Positions 48,321 to 59,299 of a DNA stretch of 64,000 nucleotides are shown in pieces. This stretch comes from Escarpia spicata (lineage: Eukaryota; Annelida; Polychaeta; Sabellida; Siboglinidae), in contig OZ023208.1 of the NCBI GenBank assembly GCA_963995525.1, positions 22,762,120 to 22,826,119 of the forward strand. The letters run 5' to 3'. Made by a program: the position numbers and the translations under genes. The notes beneath the pieces were generated by a model. That model saw nothing but the letters and a program-made list of their open reading frames with translations. It was not told where the DNA came from and did not search any database. Each line of letters opens with the position of its first letter. Position 1 is the first letter of the stretch.

Positions 48321-48379
48321 CTATCATTTTGATGTTCTTCTTCTTTTCATCCAGCATCACATTCTCCATCTTCAAATCT
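48321..48379 (-). CDS. Kinase gene: catalytic-loop exon
   Basis: A 59-bp exon starts after CTTTGTTACAG and ends at ATGATAG|GTGAGT. It supplies one base to finish an upstream codon (expected Arg of HRD), then encodes DLKMENVMLDEKKKNIKMI. DLKxEN holds the catalytic Asp, the Lys and the metal-binding Asn. The last G pairs with the next exon to make the Asp of DFG, about 16 kb downstream. No exon further upstream could be identified. Confidence 0.9.
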
Positions 48380-48424
48380 CTGTAACAAAGATATAAGCCT
48401 TGTGAGGCAGCCATTACACGAGGT

Positions 48425-48720
48425 CCCTGTGTCACTTCATGTCACATTGTGTCACATCTTATCGCACATATCACATCACGTCACTTCATGTCACTTCGTG
48501 TGTGTCACATCATGTCACATCGTGTGTGTGTCACATCATGTCACTTCGTGTGTGTCACATCATGTCACATTGTGTGTGTGTCACATCATGTTACATCATG
48601 TCACGTTGTGTGTGTCACATCATGTCACTTCGTGTCACATTGCCTTACATTGTGTCACGAATCACATTATGTCACACTGTATCACATCATGGTCAGTGGT
48701 CACATGACAACATGACTGTC
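48425..48720. repeat. Irregular GTCACATCATGTCAC repeat
   Basis: Short units of TGTCACATCATGTCACTTCG and GTGTGTGTCACATCA lie just upstream, on the - strand, of the catalytic-loop exon. A run of 14 C follows at about 48732. Confidence 0.85.
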
Positions 48721-48934
48721 ACCACCAGCAGTCCCCCCCCCCCCCCCTCTCTCTGGGTTCACAAACCTGGAGGTGAAGATAACAAACAGTCTGATAGACA
48801 TTGTTCTTGAGTGGAAGCAGAACAAATCTACTGACTGACACTGTCTGGTCAAGAACCCTCATTGTAGGCAACCACTGCACATGTCAGTTCAGCACCCAGT
48901 AAGTCACCCTGTCACCTGGCTTGTCACCCTTTTA

Positions 48935-49040
48935 ACTGTGGTAGATATGATATGGCCTGGGTTCAGATATAACTTTGGAATAGCCGTGACAGATATGATC
49001 TGGCCTGGTTTCAGCTACAACTTTGTAATAACCCTGGTCT
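48935..49040. repeat. Two outlying copies of the 48-bp unit
   Basis: The sequence includes GATATGATATGGCCTGGGTT and GATATGATCTGGCCTGGTTT, clearly the same family as the array at 46560-47460 but set in CTGTCACCCTGTCA-rich sequence. Confidence 0.85.
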
Positions 49041-51600
49041 GTCACTCTGTCATCTGGCACGTCACCCTGTCAATCTGCTTGTCACCCATCCTGTCACCCT
49101 TGCCCAGACAGACTGTTTATGACAGGAAGCTAAGTTGTTGTTGTCATGTAACCATGGCAACAGTTTGTGCAAGAGTCAACTAGACACTGCATGAGGAGCC
49201 CACTGTACTTCACACTACCTCATCACTACCTCATTATCGTCAGTCCTTAGTGCCTTGTGCACAGCCACAGCTCCTCACAGCTCTATGCTTAGACACACCT
49301 CACTAGTGTTCTCAACACATTTTGTTACACTATGTTGCCCAGTTGAGAGGGGGGAGATGTGGGCAAAAGAAAGAGACAAATACCTCCCAACTGAAACGGA
49401 TTCTGCCTACGATATTCGCAATAAAATATCTATCCAACGTTCCCATCAAGCTGTGTCCACAATGACAATGTCACCTTCCTCAATCACAAGCCCTTCCTGT
49501 CTGCCTGAGGATCATCATTTAAAACCACTTTGGCTATGTTGAATACCGATCAACCCTCATTCAACATATCATACATCAAATGAAGGATCATAATTTAAAA
49601 ACATACTTCACACATTTTAGTGGACAGCAGGCCTGAAACTATTATATTTGTACAAACAACAACATTTATTAACAACAATTACTGTATCACAATAAACATC
49701 CACATACCACCGTTACAATAATAATGAAGAAAACAACCTTAGCAGTGGCCCCTACACTAACACATGATATTTTCTCCATCATTTGCAATCTGAACGGGGC
49801 AATGGTGGAAGTCATGGGAAAACAGAATCAGAGGATATACTTGTTACCAGCAATTGCATAAGCACTAGCCAGTACTGCCCTTTGGGTGACCCACAGGCAG
49901 ATCAAACATGGCTACATGGATGTCATTTATCACTAGATTTATTTTTTGATAGCAGGAAGGGGACACCTGAGTGGGTGTAGGGGGTGTTTCACTGGGGTCC
50001 TCCATAGAACCCCACTTAATGGCCATGCATACATTTGCATATGATTAGAGCTTCTCTTTGAAAGGCAAGCAGGCTGCAATATATCAGTATCACCTGCAAT
50101 GTCAGCTACATTGCCATGTATCTAACTTGTGGTCTGCTTTGGGATATCTCTGTCAAACTAATTCATCTGTCAAACTAATTAATTACGTACACTGACAAAC
50201 TTGTATATGTTTAGACGTGCCAGTGCCTGAATGCCTTTCATTGGCAAAACCATAAATGGTAACTTTAATAACTATAATATATCAGAAATGACAAAACCAA
50301 TACAGATTTAAGAGTTTATTAAATGTTTATTTCCACTTGTGTAGATTTTATATTTTACTATAGATCATGTTCCATCTACGCACCAGTGTTCAACCAATTT
50401 CAGTGAGTGCCTATATGTTTATTTATATGTAAAGTGTTGAAGGTGACTGTTACGCAGTGACAAACCAGTAGTCATGTTAAACATGCTGAGCTAACACATG
50501 AAGAAAAAAGAGGACAGAGAAAAACAATTGAGGACATCACCGGTGATCATGTGACTTGACATATGACCCAGAGTTGAGGAGACACAGACAGGGGCAAGAT
50601 GTCACCACACCTCACCATCATAATGAACTATGTATGTAACTCTACCAGCCATAAACACACTTCACTGATCACACTTTCTGCCTTCTCTACAAATATCAAT
50701 TACCAAGTAATCCAAATCATAGGTGTTACCTGCCTGCACTTCGCAGGAAGGTAAGCATCTGGTTTCATAAAACACAGTGGACAAACAAACGTTTACAAGA
50801 GAGGTGAGAGAACTGTTCCTGCTTACAGCATGCAAGCACTGGTTGTACTATGCTACAGGATAGGCACACAGTGAAGGATATGTGTATATGATAGACTACT
50901 TTCAGTTATTGTCTGACTGCATTATCTGAGTGGAGTATATTATGGCATAGGGACTGACGTATGACATGGGACTAGTGTAGCTATGGGGGGTTACATCAAT
51001 GACAAGATTTTAAAATTGCCATCCAGAACAAAAATCACAGACAGCTTCCTTATCTAGATCCAACATTTGTCTTATCTATGTGAAACCAGCCCTTCAGTTC
51101 ATGATGATGATGAAGAAAATGGCATGTCATCAGAAGTAGTTCTGTAAGTGTAAGCTACCTTAAGATTTGTCCTTAGGAACTCCAACTAACCCTCTGTAGG
51201 AGGTGGACCTTGTGTTATCTCTCCAGTAATGACCAACAAAGCTGTTAGGGACCCTGCCTTGGGCAACTTATACAACGGGTCACACACCTTCAAGCTGGGT
51301 GTAATTGATCCAGAATCTGCATGTGAAGGTGAGAGACCTACACACCACTGTATAGGCCTATCACAAGTAGGTATATAGGTTGGATGAGACCCACAAGGAA
51401 ACAGATGTAAGTGACAATGTATGTGTCCCTGACACCTGATAGCCCCCTTGACCGGATGTCACTAGCTAACAGGTGACAGGCTCCACCCACCCCACCTGGG
51501 GCTAAACTGGGGCCATACACTGCCTGACAAGTGACAGGCTCCACCTGGGGCTAAACTGGGGTCATACACTGACTGTGTACATGTGATCCTTCGTGGGAGA
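49041..51600. other. Upstream kinase intron or 5' flank: no gene recognised
   Basis: Mostly unique AT-rich sequence. A + strand frame at about 49350-49540 contains KERDKYLPTETDSAYDIRNK and reads somewhat like protein, but it has no recognised domain or clear splice sites. No kinase N-lobe motif was found here. Confidence 0.3.
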
Positions 51601-51619
51601 TCAGTGCTGATGTTACATG

Positions 51620-52085
51620 ATCCTAAGTCTATCTGTGTTACAGATTCATAACTTATCTGATATCAAACGATCTTGAGTCTGTGTTTTGATATCAAGTGAT
51701 ATTGAGTTTACCTGTGTTACACAGTCATGAACTATCTGATATCAAATGATCCCGAGTCTACCTGTGTTCTGATATCAAGTGATCCTGAGTCTACCTGTGT
51801 TACAGAGTCATAACTTATCTGATATCAAATGATCCTGAGTCTATCTGTGTTCTGATATCAAGTGATCCTGAGTCTATGTGTTCTGATATCAAGTGATATT
51901 GAGTCTACCTGCATTACAGAGTCAGAACTTATCTGATATCAAATGATCCTGAGTCTATTTGTGTTCTGATATCAAGTGATCCTGAGTCTATTTGTGTTCT
52001 GATATCAAGTGTGCCTGAGTCTACCTGTGTTCTGATATCAAGTGTGCCTGAGTCTACCTGTGTTACAGAGTCAAAACGTATCTGA
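51620..52085. repeat. 33-bp repeat (CTGATATCAAGTGATCCTGAG) with longer composite units
   Basis: About 12 copies containing GATATCAAGTGATCCTGAGT, alternating with a longer unit that includes TACAGAGTCATAACTTATC. On the - strand the units contain ACACAG|GTAGAC donor-like sites. Confidence 0.85.
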
Positions 52086-53630
52086 TATCTCCTCCAAGTT
52101 GCTGATGTCAGCTAACCTCTCACTATCGTCATTCACTTCCTTGGAACATTTGCCTCTCACCTACCAATTAGCCAGGTATTTCAGACAATTCTACAACAGT
52201 TATTCACATGTTTTAAATGCTCAGCCTCTCTAGAGGGTCTTTCTCCTAACTGGAAGAAATGAGTGGCGATTAAGTCTCCAGATGGTGCCACTGTATATTA
52301 ATTGTTTGTAGCTCCATGGATAAGTGTAGAAACAAGTCATTTATCTGATGGACTGATCCCAAAATAAAGAAAGTCATCAGTATTTCCAAGAAATTAAAAT
52401 TTTTAACTGGAAAATTTAAGAAACTCCCAAAAAGTACGGTTGAAAGTGCCCTATTTATACTTCCTTGTAACCAATTTATTTCTTGCCAAACCCAACTCAT
52501 TTGAAGATGCAGAATTGATTGTCAAATGGTCATTTAATTCTGTTTCTGTTCAAATTTATGATGCAGACCCGAAAATTATCTATGAACAATTACAAAAAAT
52601 ATCTCCAAAACAACTGAACTAACACAATACACAGAGTGTTATCTAGAAAGTATACATTAAACTGAATGCCTGCATTGGATGGATTAAATTACACCCAGCT
52701 AAGAAAATTAAAATGTAATCTTTAAAACTGTAGTGTGTATTCCCTGTCACATGTCTCCAGAGTTCCAATTGGTGCTAACTGGAGCGGAACAAAGCATGAC
52801 AAGAGAATCAATGAACCATGATTAACAAATGAGGCATGTCCACTGGCAGCATCTCAGTCTGATTTGTCTCAATCTGCTGTAATTGGAAGAGAGAGGAGAA
52901 GTAATTACTGTTTCACCCACTTGTAATTATCCACACCTACTTCTCCAGGTAGGCTGCTGATGGTAGCTGACTGAATTCAAACAGTCATAATGACTAGAAA
53001 CAATTATCACCAGAAGTTCTGTTTACACCCGGTTACACAATGTGTAATAAACATTACCTTTGTGGGAGGAATTATTTCTTTTGTAAATTTATCAGTGAAC
53101 CAATATACCAAGTGCCTACTTTAGAATTGCAGTTAATTATCTCACTTACAAAGACCTGAAAATGTTTTCAATATGTTTGTGTAAATACTGCAGAGGTGTT
53201 GTAGATCAGACCACCGAGACTAGCGCCTATGGTCAGGAAGAAGTAAACATCTGTAAACGTGTGTAGACTTAGAAGTAAGTATTAGAATGTTGCCTACTGG
53301 CTGTCTCATTGTCAACGGAAATGTTTGTGTCTAAACAAAACTATTCCTGACCAGATGAAGGTGTAGAAGAAACGTACAGTGTGTACAGACCTATGGTTAG
53401 GCTGGGCCCGGATGTGTGGCACTATACAAATGTTAGTAATAATAATAATAAAAAACGTGAAATTATACGAGGTCTTGTTTAGTTGTACAGAATGAGTAAA
53501 TAAATTAAACAGGTACGGCTACCACAGTGTGCAAATTGTATTAATTTATGTACAACATATACTTGTATACACTTATATGTACATTCTACATAAACACACA
53601 CTAATAATGGACACAGTGATGACTGAGTAT
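52086..53630. other. Non-repetitive segment with an unexplained + strand frame
   Basis: A + strand frame at 52440-52622 encodes FNSVSVQIYDADPKIIYE and ends QLQKISPKQLN before a stop. It looks protein-like, but I cannot assign it. At 53200-53455 the sequence ends GTGGCACTATACAAATG followed by (TAA)n, which is typical of SINE or LINE 3' tails, so a retroposon fragment is possible. No kinase exon could be supported. Confidence 0.3.
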
Positions 53631-53649
53631 ATGCACCAGTTTAATACAC

Positions 53650-53940
53650 CCCAGAAACAGGGGGAGAGGGGTGAGGGGAGATGAAAAAAGAGAAATAAGA
53701 GGGGGGAGCATAGAGGGGAGAAAAGGGGAGAGATGAGAGGGAGGGGAGGGGAGAGAAAGAGATGGGGGAGGGGAGAGAATGTGATGGGGGAGGGGAGAGA
53801 AAGAGATGGGGAGGGGAGAGAAAGAGATGGGGGAGGGGAGAGAAAGAAGGAGAGGGGAGGGGAGAGAAAGAGGGGGAGGGGAAGGGAGAGAAAGAGCGGG
53901 GGTAAAGAGCAAAGCAGGGGAGGAGAAACAGAGAGAAATG
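53650..53940. repeat. Polypurine GA-rich tract
   Basis: About 290 bp that are almost pure G and A on the + strand, with irregular units like GGGGAGGGGAGAGAAAGAGA. Such tracts can form triplex or G-quadruplex structures. The predicted open frames are by-products of composition. Confidence 0.9.
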
Positions 53941-55900
53941 TTGTATAATGAAAATGGATCCTGATATTTTATGTTGTGGTCAGTGTATGTCTTTCCCTGA
54001 CTGTTGCCTCTCTGTTAAGCGGACGCTTTAGGTTCAGACAGAATGTAAGGCCTGTGTTACATAAGGCATGTCATTTGTTAGCATTCAACAGGGCAGACTT
54101 GTGGAGGTGAAGGGTAAATAATGTGAAGGAACCCTGGTGTTTAGGGTAAGTAATGTGAAGGGGCCCAGGTAGCTGGGGTGTTACACAGAGTCTTATGTAA
54201 GCTGTGAGAATGCCTGAACTGGAACTCCCCCTAATGACAGTCACCAGTGGCCAGTGGTCAATGTAGTAGGAACTAATTGCCTCTATAACTACACAGGTAA
54301 TAACTGTGGGTCTCCAATTTAGAGTTGTCGGAGAGAAAGCTGGCCATGACTGAACTCATTAACTGGCAAACAGTTTCAAACTAGAACTGATTTACTATGG
54401 GTTTTTTCAAATCAGATAGCCTGTTTTTTATATATCAATAAGTTTTTAACATGTAATAGTAATAATATTATTGTATGCAGCACCATATACAATGAAGTTC
54501 ACTGTACTTTACACATATATGTAGAAAAATATATATATATTATATATGATATGTTGTAATAAAAACAATACTTGTCATACCGTAGCTAAAATCATGTATA
54601 TGTTACATCATTTAGTAAAACATTATTTTAACAACAAACCTGGACAATCTCTTCCATAAGATGGTCATATTCTAAATCTCGACCACATTTGTGCAAACAA
54701 ATTGTTTGAAAAGTAGTTTTAAGTAAAATACGTACAATTTTAAAATGGCGAAATTGCCTTGCTGCGAAGACATGCTAGTGCAAATCGTTGTGTTATATAC
54801 GGTAATAATCTGTTATGTACGTAGTGTTTGTTTTTAATTCTGTAACTTAACCTGCAAATGTTCCATATTCTATTATTAATCACATGTATTTTACCAACAT
54901 TATTATTCATAGCTTAGTGTCTCAAAAACAATTATAATTGTTTGGCAACGCCTTTACCACATCCACGAAGCACTCCTTTCATCGGGCCTCGGTTTTGCTG
55001 TTTCAATGGTAAATGTTTCAACAGTAAATGGCGCGAGATCCTAGTACGCGATTTTTAACGTACAGCGAAACTGACGTACGTAACTATAATATACAGCATT
55101 TAAACCAGATTTGTTGTGTAGATTTAAATACATTATGTTGGTGTTCCTTAAATTTTACACAAACTTCCCGAATCCAACTTTGATTCAATTTACGGGTGCC
55201 AGCCCCTCAAGGGTTATAAGAACTATCTTACTCTCCATGACAGTAACCTTTTGACAAGCCCTATTGTTTACCTGCTCTCAACCCCAAAGAAAAGTCTAAT
55301 GTGCCAGGAGGGTGGCCCAGTGGCAGGGAGGGTTATGAGGGAGTTTTCCAGGGTTCCCAGGCCCCCCACAAATGTAGGCTTTCAGCTGACTCAGTCAGGC
55401 AAGACATGGCGGGAAATTCAATGTGGGCTTTTGCAGCTAAATGATGCAACATCCTCCCACCCCATCTGAGCCCCTTTCAATGGGAACATTTCTCAGGAGG
55501 TGATTGATGACCCCACAAATGGGGTGTGAAACAGGGAAAGGGTTTCTAAAGGAGGGATTCTTGGTGAATTCTCAAAACTTGGCCAATTATCACTGGGTAA
55601 TTAAACTTGGATGGTTGTGTTTTCCATATAACTGGCAGTTTTATCACATACATATTATTCATGATAAATATCAGTAATCCATTAAAAAAATATATAATTA
55701 GGAGTTGTGGTAACAAGGTTTATTTAGGAATTTATATGAAAGTGTAATTTTCACTGATTAAATTGACAATAAATATCAGCTGATGTGATTTTCTTTATTG
55801 ATTACAAGTACTCCTGCAAATATATAATAAGTCTCTATATTTCATTTATTTTTGTGACGTCGATAACTTTTGTTTTAGTTTACAATTTTGAAGGACTCTA
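53941..55900. other. AT-rich sequence without recognised genes
   Basis: Unique, AT-rich, with a (TA)n tract near 54530. No coding or RNA gene evidence. Confidence 0.35.
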
Positions 55901-55917
55901 CAGATGCACTGATTACA

Positions 55918-56621
55918 CTTGTGGAGTGCAGTAGCTCAATGGTCAGAGCTCTGGACTCTCGACTGAGAGAACGCAGCACTTGTGGAGTGCAGTAGCTCAA
56001 TGGTCAGAGCTCTGGTCTGAGAGAACGCAGCACTTGTGGAGTGCAGTAGCTCAATGGTCAGAGCTCTGGTCTGAGAGAACGCAGCACTTGTGGAGTGCAG
56101 TAGCTCAATGGTCAGAGCTCTGGACTCTCGACTGAGAGAACGCAGCACTTGTGGAGTGCAGTAGCTCAATGGTCAGAGCTCTGGACTCTCGACTGAGAGA
56201 ACGCAGCACTTGTGGAGTGCAGTAGCTCAATGGTCAGAGCTCTGGTCTGAGAGAACGCAGCACTTGTGGAGTGCAGTAGCTCAATGGTCAGAGCTCTGGT
56301 CTGAGAGAACGCAGCACTTGTGGAGTGCAGTAGCTCAATGGTCAGAGCTCTGGACTCTCGACTGAGAGAACGCAGCACTTGTGGAGTGCAGTAGCTCAAT
56401 GGTCAGAGCTCTGGACTCTCGACTGAGAGAACGCAGCACTTGTGGAGTGCAGTAGCTCAATGGTCAGAGCTCTGGACTCTCGACTGAGAGAACGCAGCAC
56501 TTGTGGAGTGCAGTAGCTCAATGGTCAGAGCTCTGGACTCTCGACTGAGAGAACGCAGCACTTGTGGAGTGCAGTAGCTCAATGGTCAGAGCTCTGGACT
56601 CTCGACTGAGAGAACGCAGGT
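55918..56621 (+). repeat. Twelve tandem tRNA-like SINE heads
   Basis: Twelve units of 61 bp (long) or 54 bp (short) contain GCAGTAGCTCAATGGTCAGA, the A-box part of a tRNA-derived SINE. The order is L S S L, L S S L, L L L L, so a 230-bp block was itself duplicated. Only the last unit continues into the B box GGTTCGAATCC and the SINE body. Confidence 0.9.
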
Positions 56622-57415
56622 TCGAATCCTGTGCAGCAGAGTCAAATATGGACAAATTTGTTTACTTTACATTCCTTCAGTTCACTCAGCTGTAGGAATG
56701 CAGTGTGTTCCCCTGGGTAAAATTATGGGAGAGGTGGTTGAGGTGGGTTATGCCAACGCAACAGCCACGAAGCATTATAAGGGGTTCCCGGCAATTTTGT
56801 TAAACTAGCATAAAGTTGAGCGCATGACATCTTAGTTCAGCTACCGTTTTCCTTGTTTTTTCTCCGAGTTCCACATGTCTCCCAAAAGGCAGCTACTGTC
56901 TGGGTGCCATGTTACATGAATGTCTTCTAGTATATCGAAACTCCGCAATGTGTCACCATTGGAGACACCTGGGATCCCGCGGGAATATTCTGTGATTGGA
57001 CAACTGACAATGTTGTTACTCATGTTGTCCAATGGAGGTAATTCCAAGAGGTAAATCTTAACCGGCACTCAGCAACGTTTAGATGACTAAATGGTATTGC
57101 TACAAACCTGTGATTTTGCAGGAATATAAGTGACTTTGTGGTGTCATTTCATACTGCTCACCGACGCTGAATATATTGCGAAAGAACAAAAAAGTATGGG
57201 GGAAACACTGGAATGAGTACCTGGTTATAGACAGTGGTGGATATTTGTGTACAAATAATTTGTGTGCACTAATTGCAGTATGGCTGAATGCTTCCCAGAG
57301 AAGTTGAGATGGTGTTCGACTGAACAGGTCTACTAGGGAGTAAAGTGTAAAGCGCTTTGAGCAGTCCTGAGGACTGGATACTGCACTATATAAGAACTTA
57401 TCTTTGCCTTTGAAC
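56561..57415 (+). mobile_element. tRNA-SINE split by about 470 bp of foreign sequence
   Basis: The head with the B box (to about 56740) and the tail with AAAGCGCTTTGAGCAGTC and GCACTATATAAGAACTT (57213-57415) match the SINE at 10816-11142. In that copy the head and tail are directly joined. Here 56740-57212 is extra, so a second insertion probably split this copy. Confidence 0.75.
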
Positions 57416-57470
57416 TTACCTTTAAATACTATGGTTGAGTGAACCTGGAACCAATGAGATATCGAGAATA

Positions 57471-57862
57471 AATGGTTAGTTTATAGTCATTACTTCCTAG
57501 GGTTCTTCTTCCATAACACGATTTTGTTGATGACTCTGTCGTAGAGTTTTTTGAGAATGAGACTTCCGCTCATTGAGTCCGCAACAAGTTTTTCCATTTC
57601 CCTGCATGGGACCTTTTACTTCCCCTGGCATAAACACCAGGTAGAAGGGACTGGTTGACAGCTTATAGTGTCTCTTCCGAAAGGCACAGGCATTGTAGGG
57701 TGAACTAAATTGCCCGTGTTTTGACACACCAGCTGAACCAGTACAACAGCCAGTGCCAGGGTTTGAACCCCGGTTCCTCTGAACGACAGTCCAGCACTCT
57801 AACCACTCAACCCTGTGCCTAAATTAAATGGTTAGTGTATAAAGTAATTACTTTCTAGGGTT
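57471..57862 (-). mobile_element. Second type of tRNA-derived SINE with long flanking direct repeats
   Basis: Read on the - strand, an A box (GGTTGAGTGGTTAGAGTGC, about 57795-57813) and a B box (GGGTTCAAACCC, 57759-57770) have tRNA-like spacing, and a body of about 250 bp follows. The element is bordered by related sequences at 57471-57504 and 57827-57862, both starting AATGGTTAGT and ending CTAGGGTT, which look like a diverged target-site duplication. Confidence 0.7.
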
Positions 57863-58664
57863 AATTATAATTAGTTAGTGTAGGACTCATTTATGGCTGG
57901 GTTTAGTTGTAGGTGGGGTTAGTTACAGTTAGGGTTTGGTTTCCAACGATTACACAGTTGACAACACTCCATGGGGTATAGCCATCTAGCAACTTGGAAT
58001 TGAGTTGTTAACAGTTTACATGAGTGTCTGTTAGATTGTTCCTGGCATAGTAGAGTTTGTGAATCACTGTGGTACACCAGGCTGCTTCCTGTTTACTCAC
58101 AACAGACAGCACCACTGTGGCTTGACATAGCAAGCAGCAGGGGTTATGCCTACACTGACAGATACATACATGCTGACAGACATACTGTGAAGCTGGACTG
58201 GTCTGCCATTCAAATGACCAGATGTATGTCACTCGTGCCATCTGGATGCCACTTGACCAAGTAAAGGATGTCATTGACATGTCACCAAAGGTATCACCAG
58301 ACCCCAGACAACATCAAAGCACTGACACCTATGTATGTGCATGTGCTGCCTCTTTCAAGTAGCCAGCTGTCTCCAAGTTTATGTCTCCCCTCTGTGAAAG
58401 GCAAGGGTAAATACCCTACCCCTCACATCTGTTGGCCATCTCACATGAGCTGCACATATGGCAGGATCTCTGCCTGGCTAAACCAGACCAAAACAGTTCT
58501 CACATGTGGATGGACATCCCTCAACAAGTTTTTCACAACATCCTATCTTGAAACAAACTTACTAGGTCCTTACACTTAGATATTGTAATACTTCAGTGTG
58601 TGGAAGGATGATTAATTGCAGTATGAGGGACTGAACATTGAAGGCGGTAATTCATGTTTTATTA

Positions 58665-58910
58665 GAAGGGCCTATGTATTGGTTTGCCTACATAATAGTA
58701 CATATTGGTTCACCTACATATTGGTTCACTTACATATCAGTTGACCTAAGTATTGGTTCACCTATGTTTTGGTTCACCTACCTATCAGTTGACCTAAGTA
58801 TTGGTTCACCTATGTTTTGGTTCACCTACATATTGGCTCACCTATGTATCGGTTAACCTAGATACTGGTTCATGTAAGTATTGGTTCCCATACATATTGG
58901 TTCATCTAAG
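58665..58910. repeat. 16-bp repeat interrupted by a MITE
   Basis: Copies of TTGGTTCACCTATGTA and variants (CAGTTGACCTAAGTA). The array resumes at 59199-59250 after the inserted element. Confidence 0.85.
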
Positions 58911-59198
58911 TACAGTGGAACCACACAATTAAGGTGAATGTAATTGCGAGGTGGCTGTCTTACCAAGGTTACCTTAATTGTGAGGTGGCCATATTGCCAA
59001 GGTGACCTTAATTGTGAGGTAGCTGTATTACCAAGGTGACCTTAACTGTGAGGTGGCTGTATTACCAAGGTAACCTTAATTGTGAGTTAGCTGTATTACC
59101 AAGGTGACCTTAATTGCAAGATGATTTTATTACCAAGGTGACCTTAATTGTGAGTTGGCTATATTACCAAGGTGACCATAATGCAAGGTTACACTGTA
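58911..59198. mobile_element. Mariner-type MITE, copy 3, with TA target site
   Basis: The left end reads TACAGTGGAACC and the right end GGTTACACTGTA, which are inverted repeats with CAGTG termini and a TA on each side, as expected for Tc1/mariner insertions. The interior is a tandem array of about 38 bp units containing CCTTAATTGTGAGGTGGCTG. The element sits inside the 16-bp repeat, which continues on both sides. Confidence 0.8.
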
Positions 59199-59299
59199 TT
59201 GGTTCACCTATGTGTCAGTTCACCTATGTATTGGTTCACCTGTGGGTCTGCACAGACAGGTTTCACATGAATGTCCTTGTGCCAAGACATTCCTTCAAA

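Larger units (their letters stand above)
5811..48379 (-). other. AMPK-family Ser/Thr kinase gene, HUNK-like (13 exons seen, 5' part missing)
   Basis: Thirteen exons on the - strand can be joined into about 1,190 codons, from the catalytic loop to a stop. In order they give the catalytic loop DLKMEN, DFG, a T-loop with THCGS, AAPE, DVWSLG, the C-lobe arginine of subdomain XI (NPELRI), a UBA-like segment with KKKRLDEIVRENKADE, and a long Ser/Thr-rich tail. The T-loop threonine at the position phosphorylated by LKB1 in this family is present. The CGSxxYAAPEL and [11 protein letters not shown] patterns, and a short helical segment ending KKRLE after the kinase domain, resemble HUNK more than MARK, SIK or SNRK. 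The proline usual after CGS is leucine, as in SNRK. The glycine loop, VAIK lysine and the start codon are not in any exon I could find. One join (10302 exon to 8086 exon) does not match in phase. Confidence 0.8.

Noticed and set aside
50461..50560. Upstream kinase exon ending CACCG|GTGATG at about 50540
   Set aside because: The reading (SYVKSHDHR) does not resemble the helix before the HRD loop.
53601..53948. Protein frames in the purine tract
   Set aside because: Low-complexity GA composition only.
55918..56640. Cluster of true tRNA genes
   Set aside because: Only the last unit has a B box, and it continues into a SINE body. The others are truncated heads.
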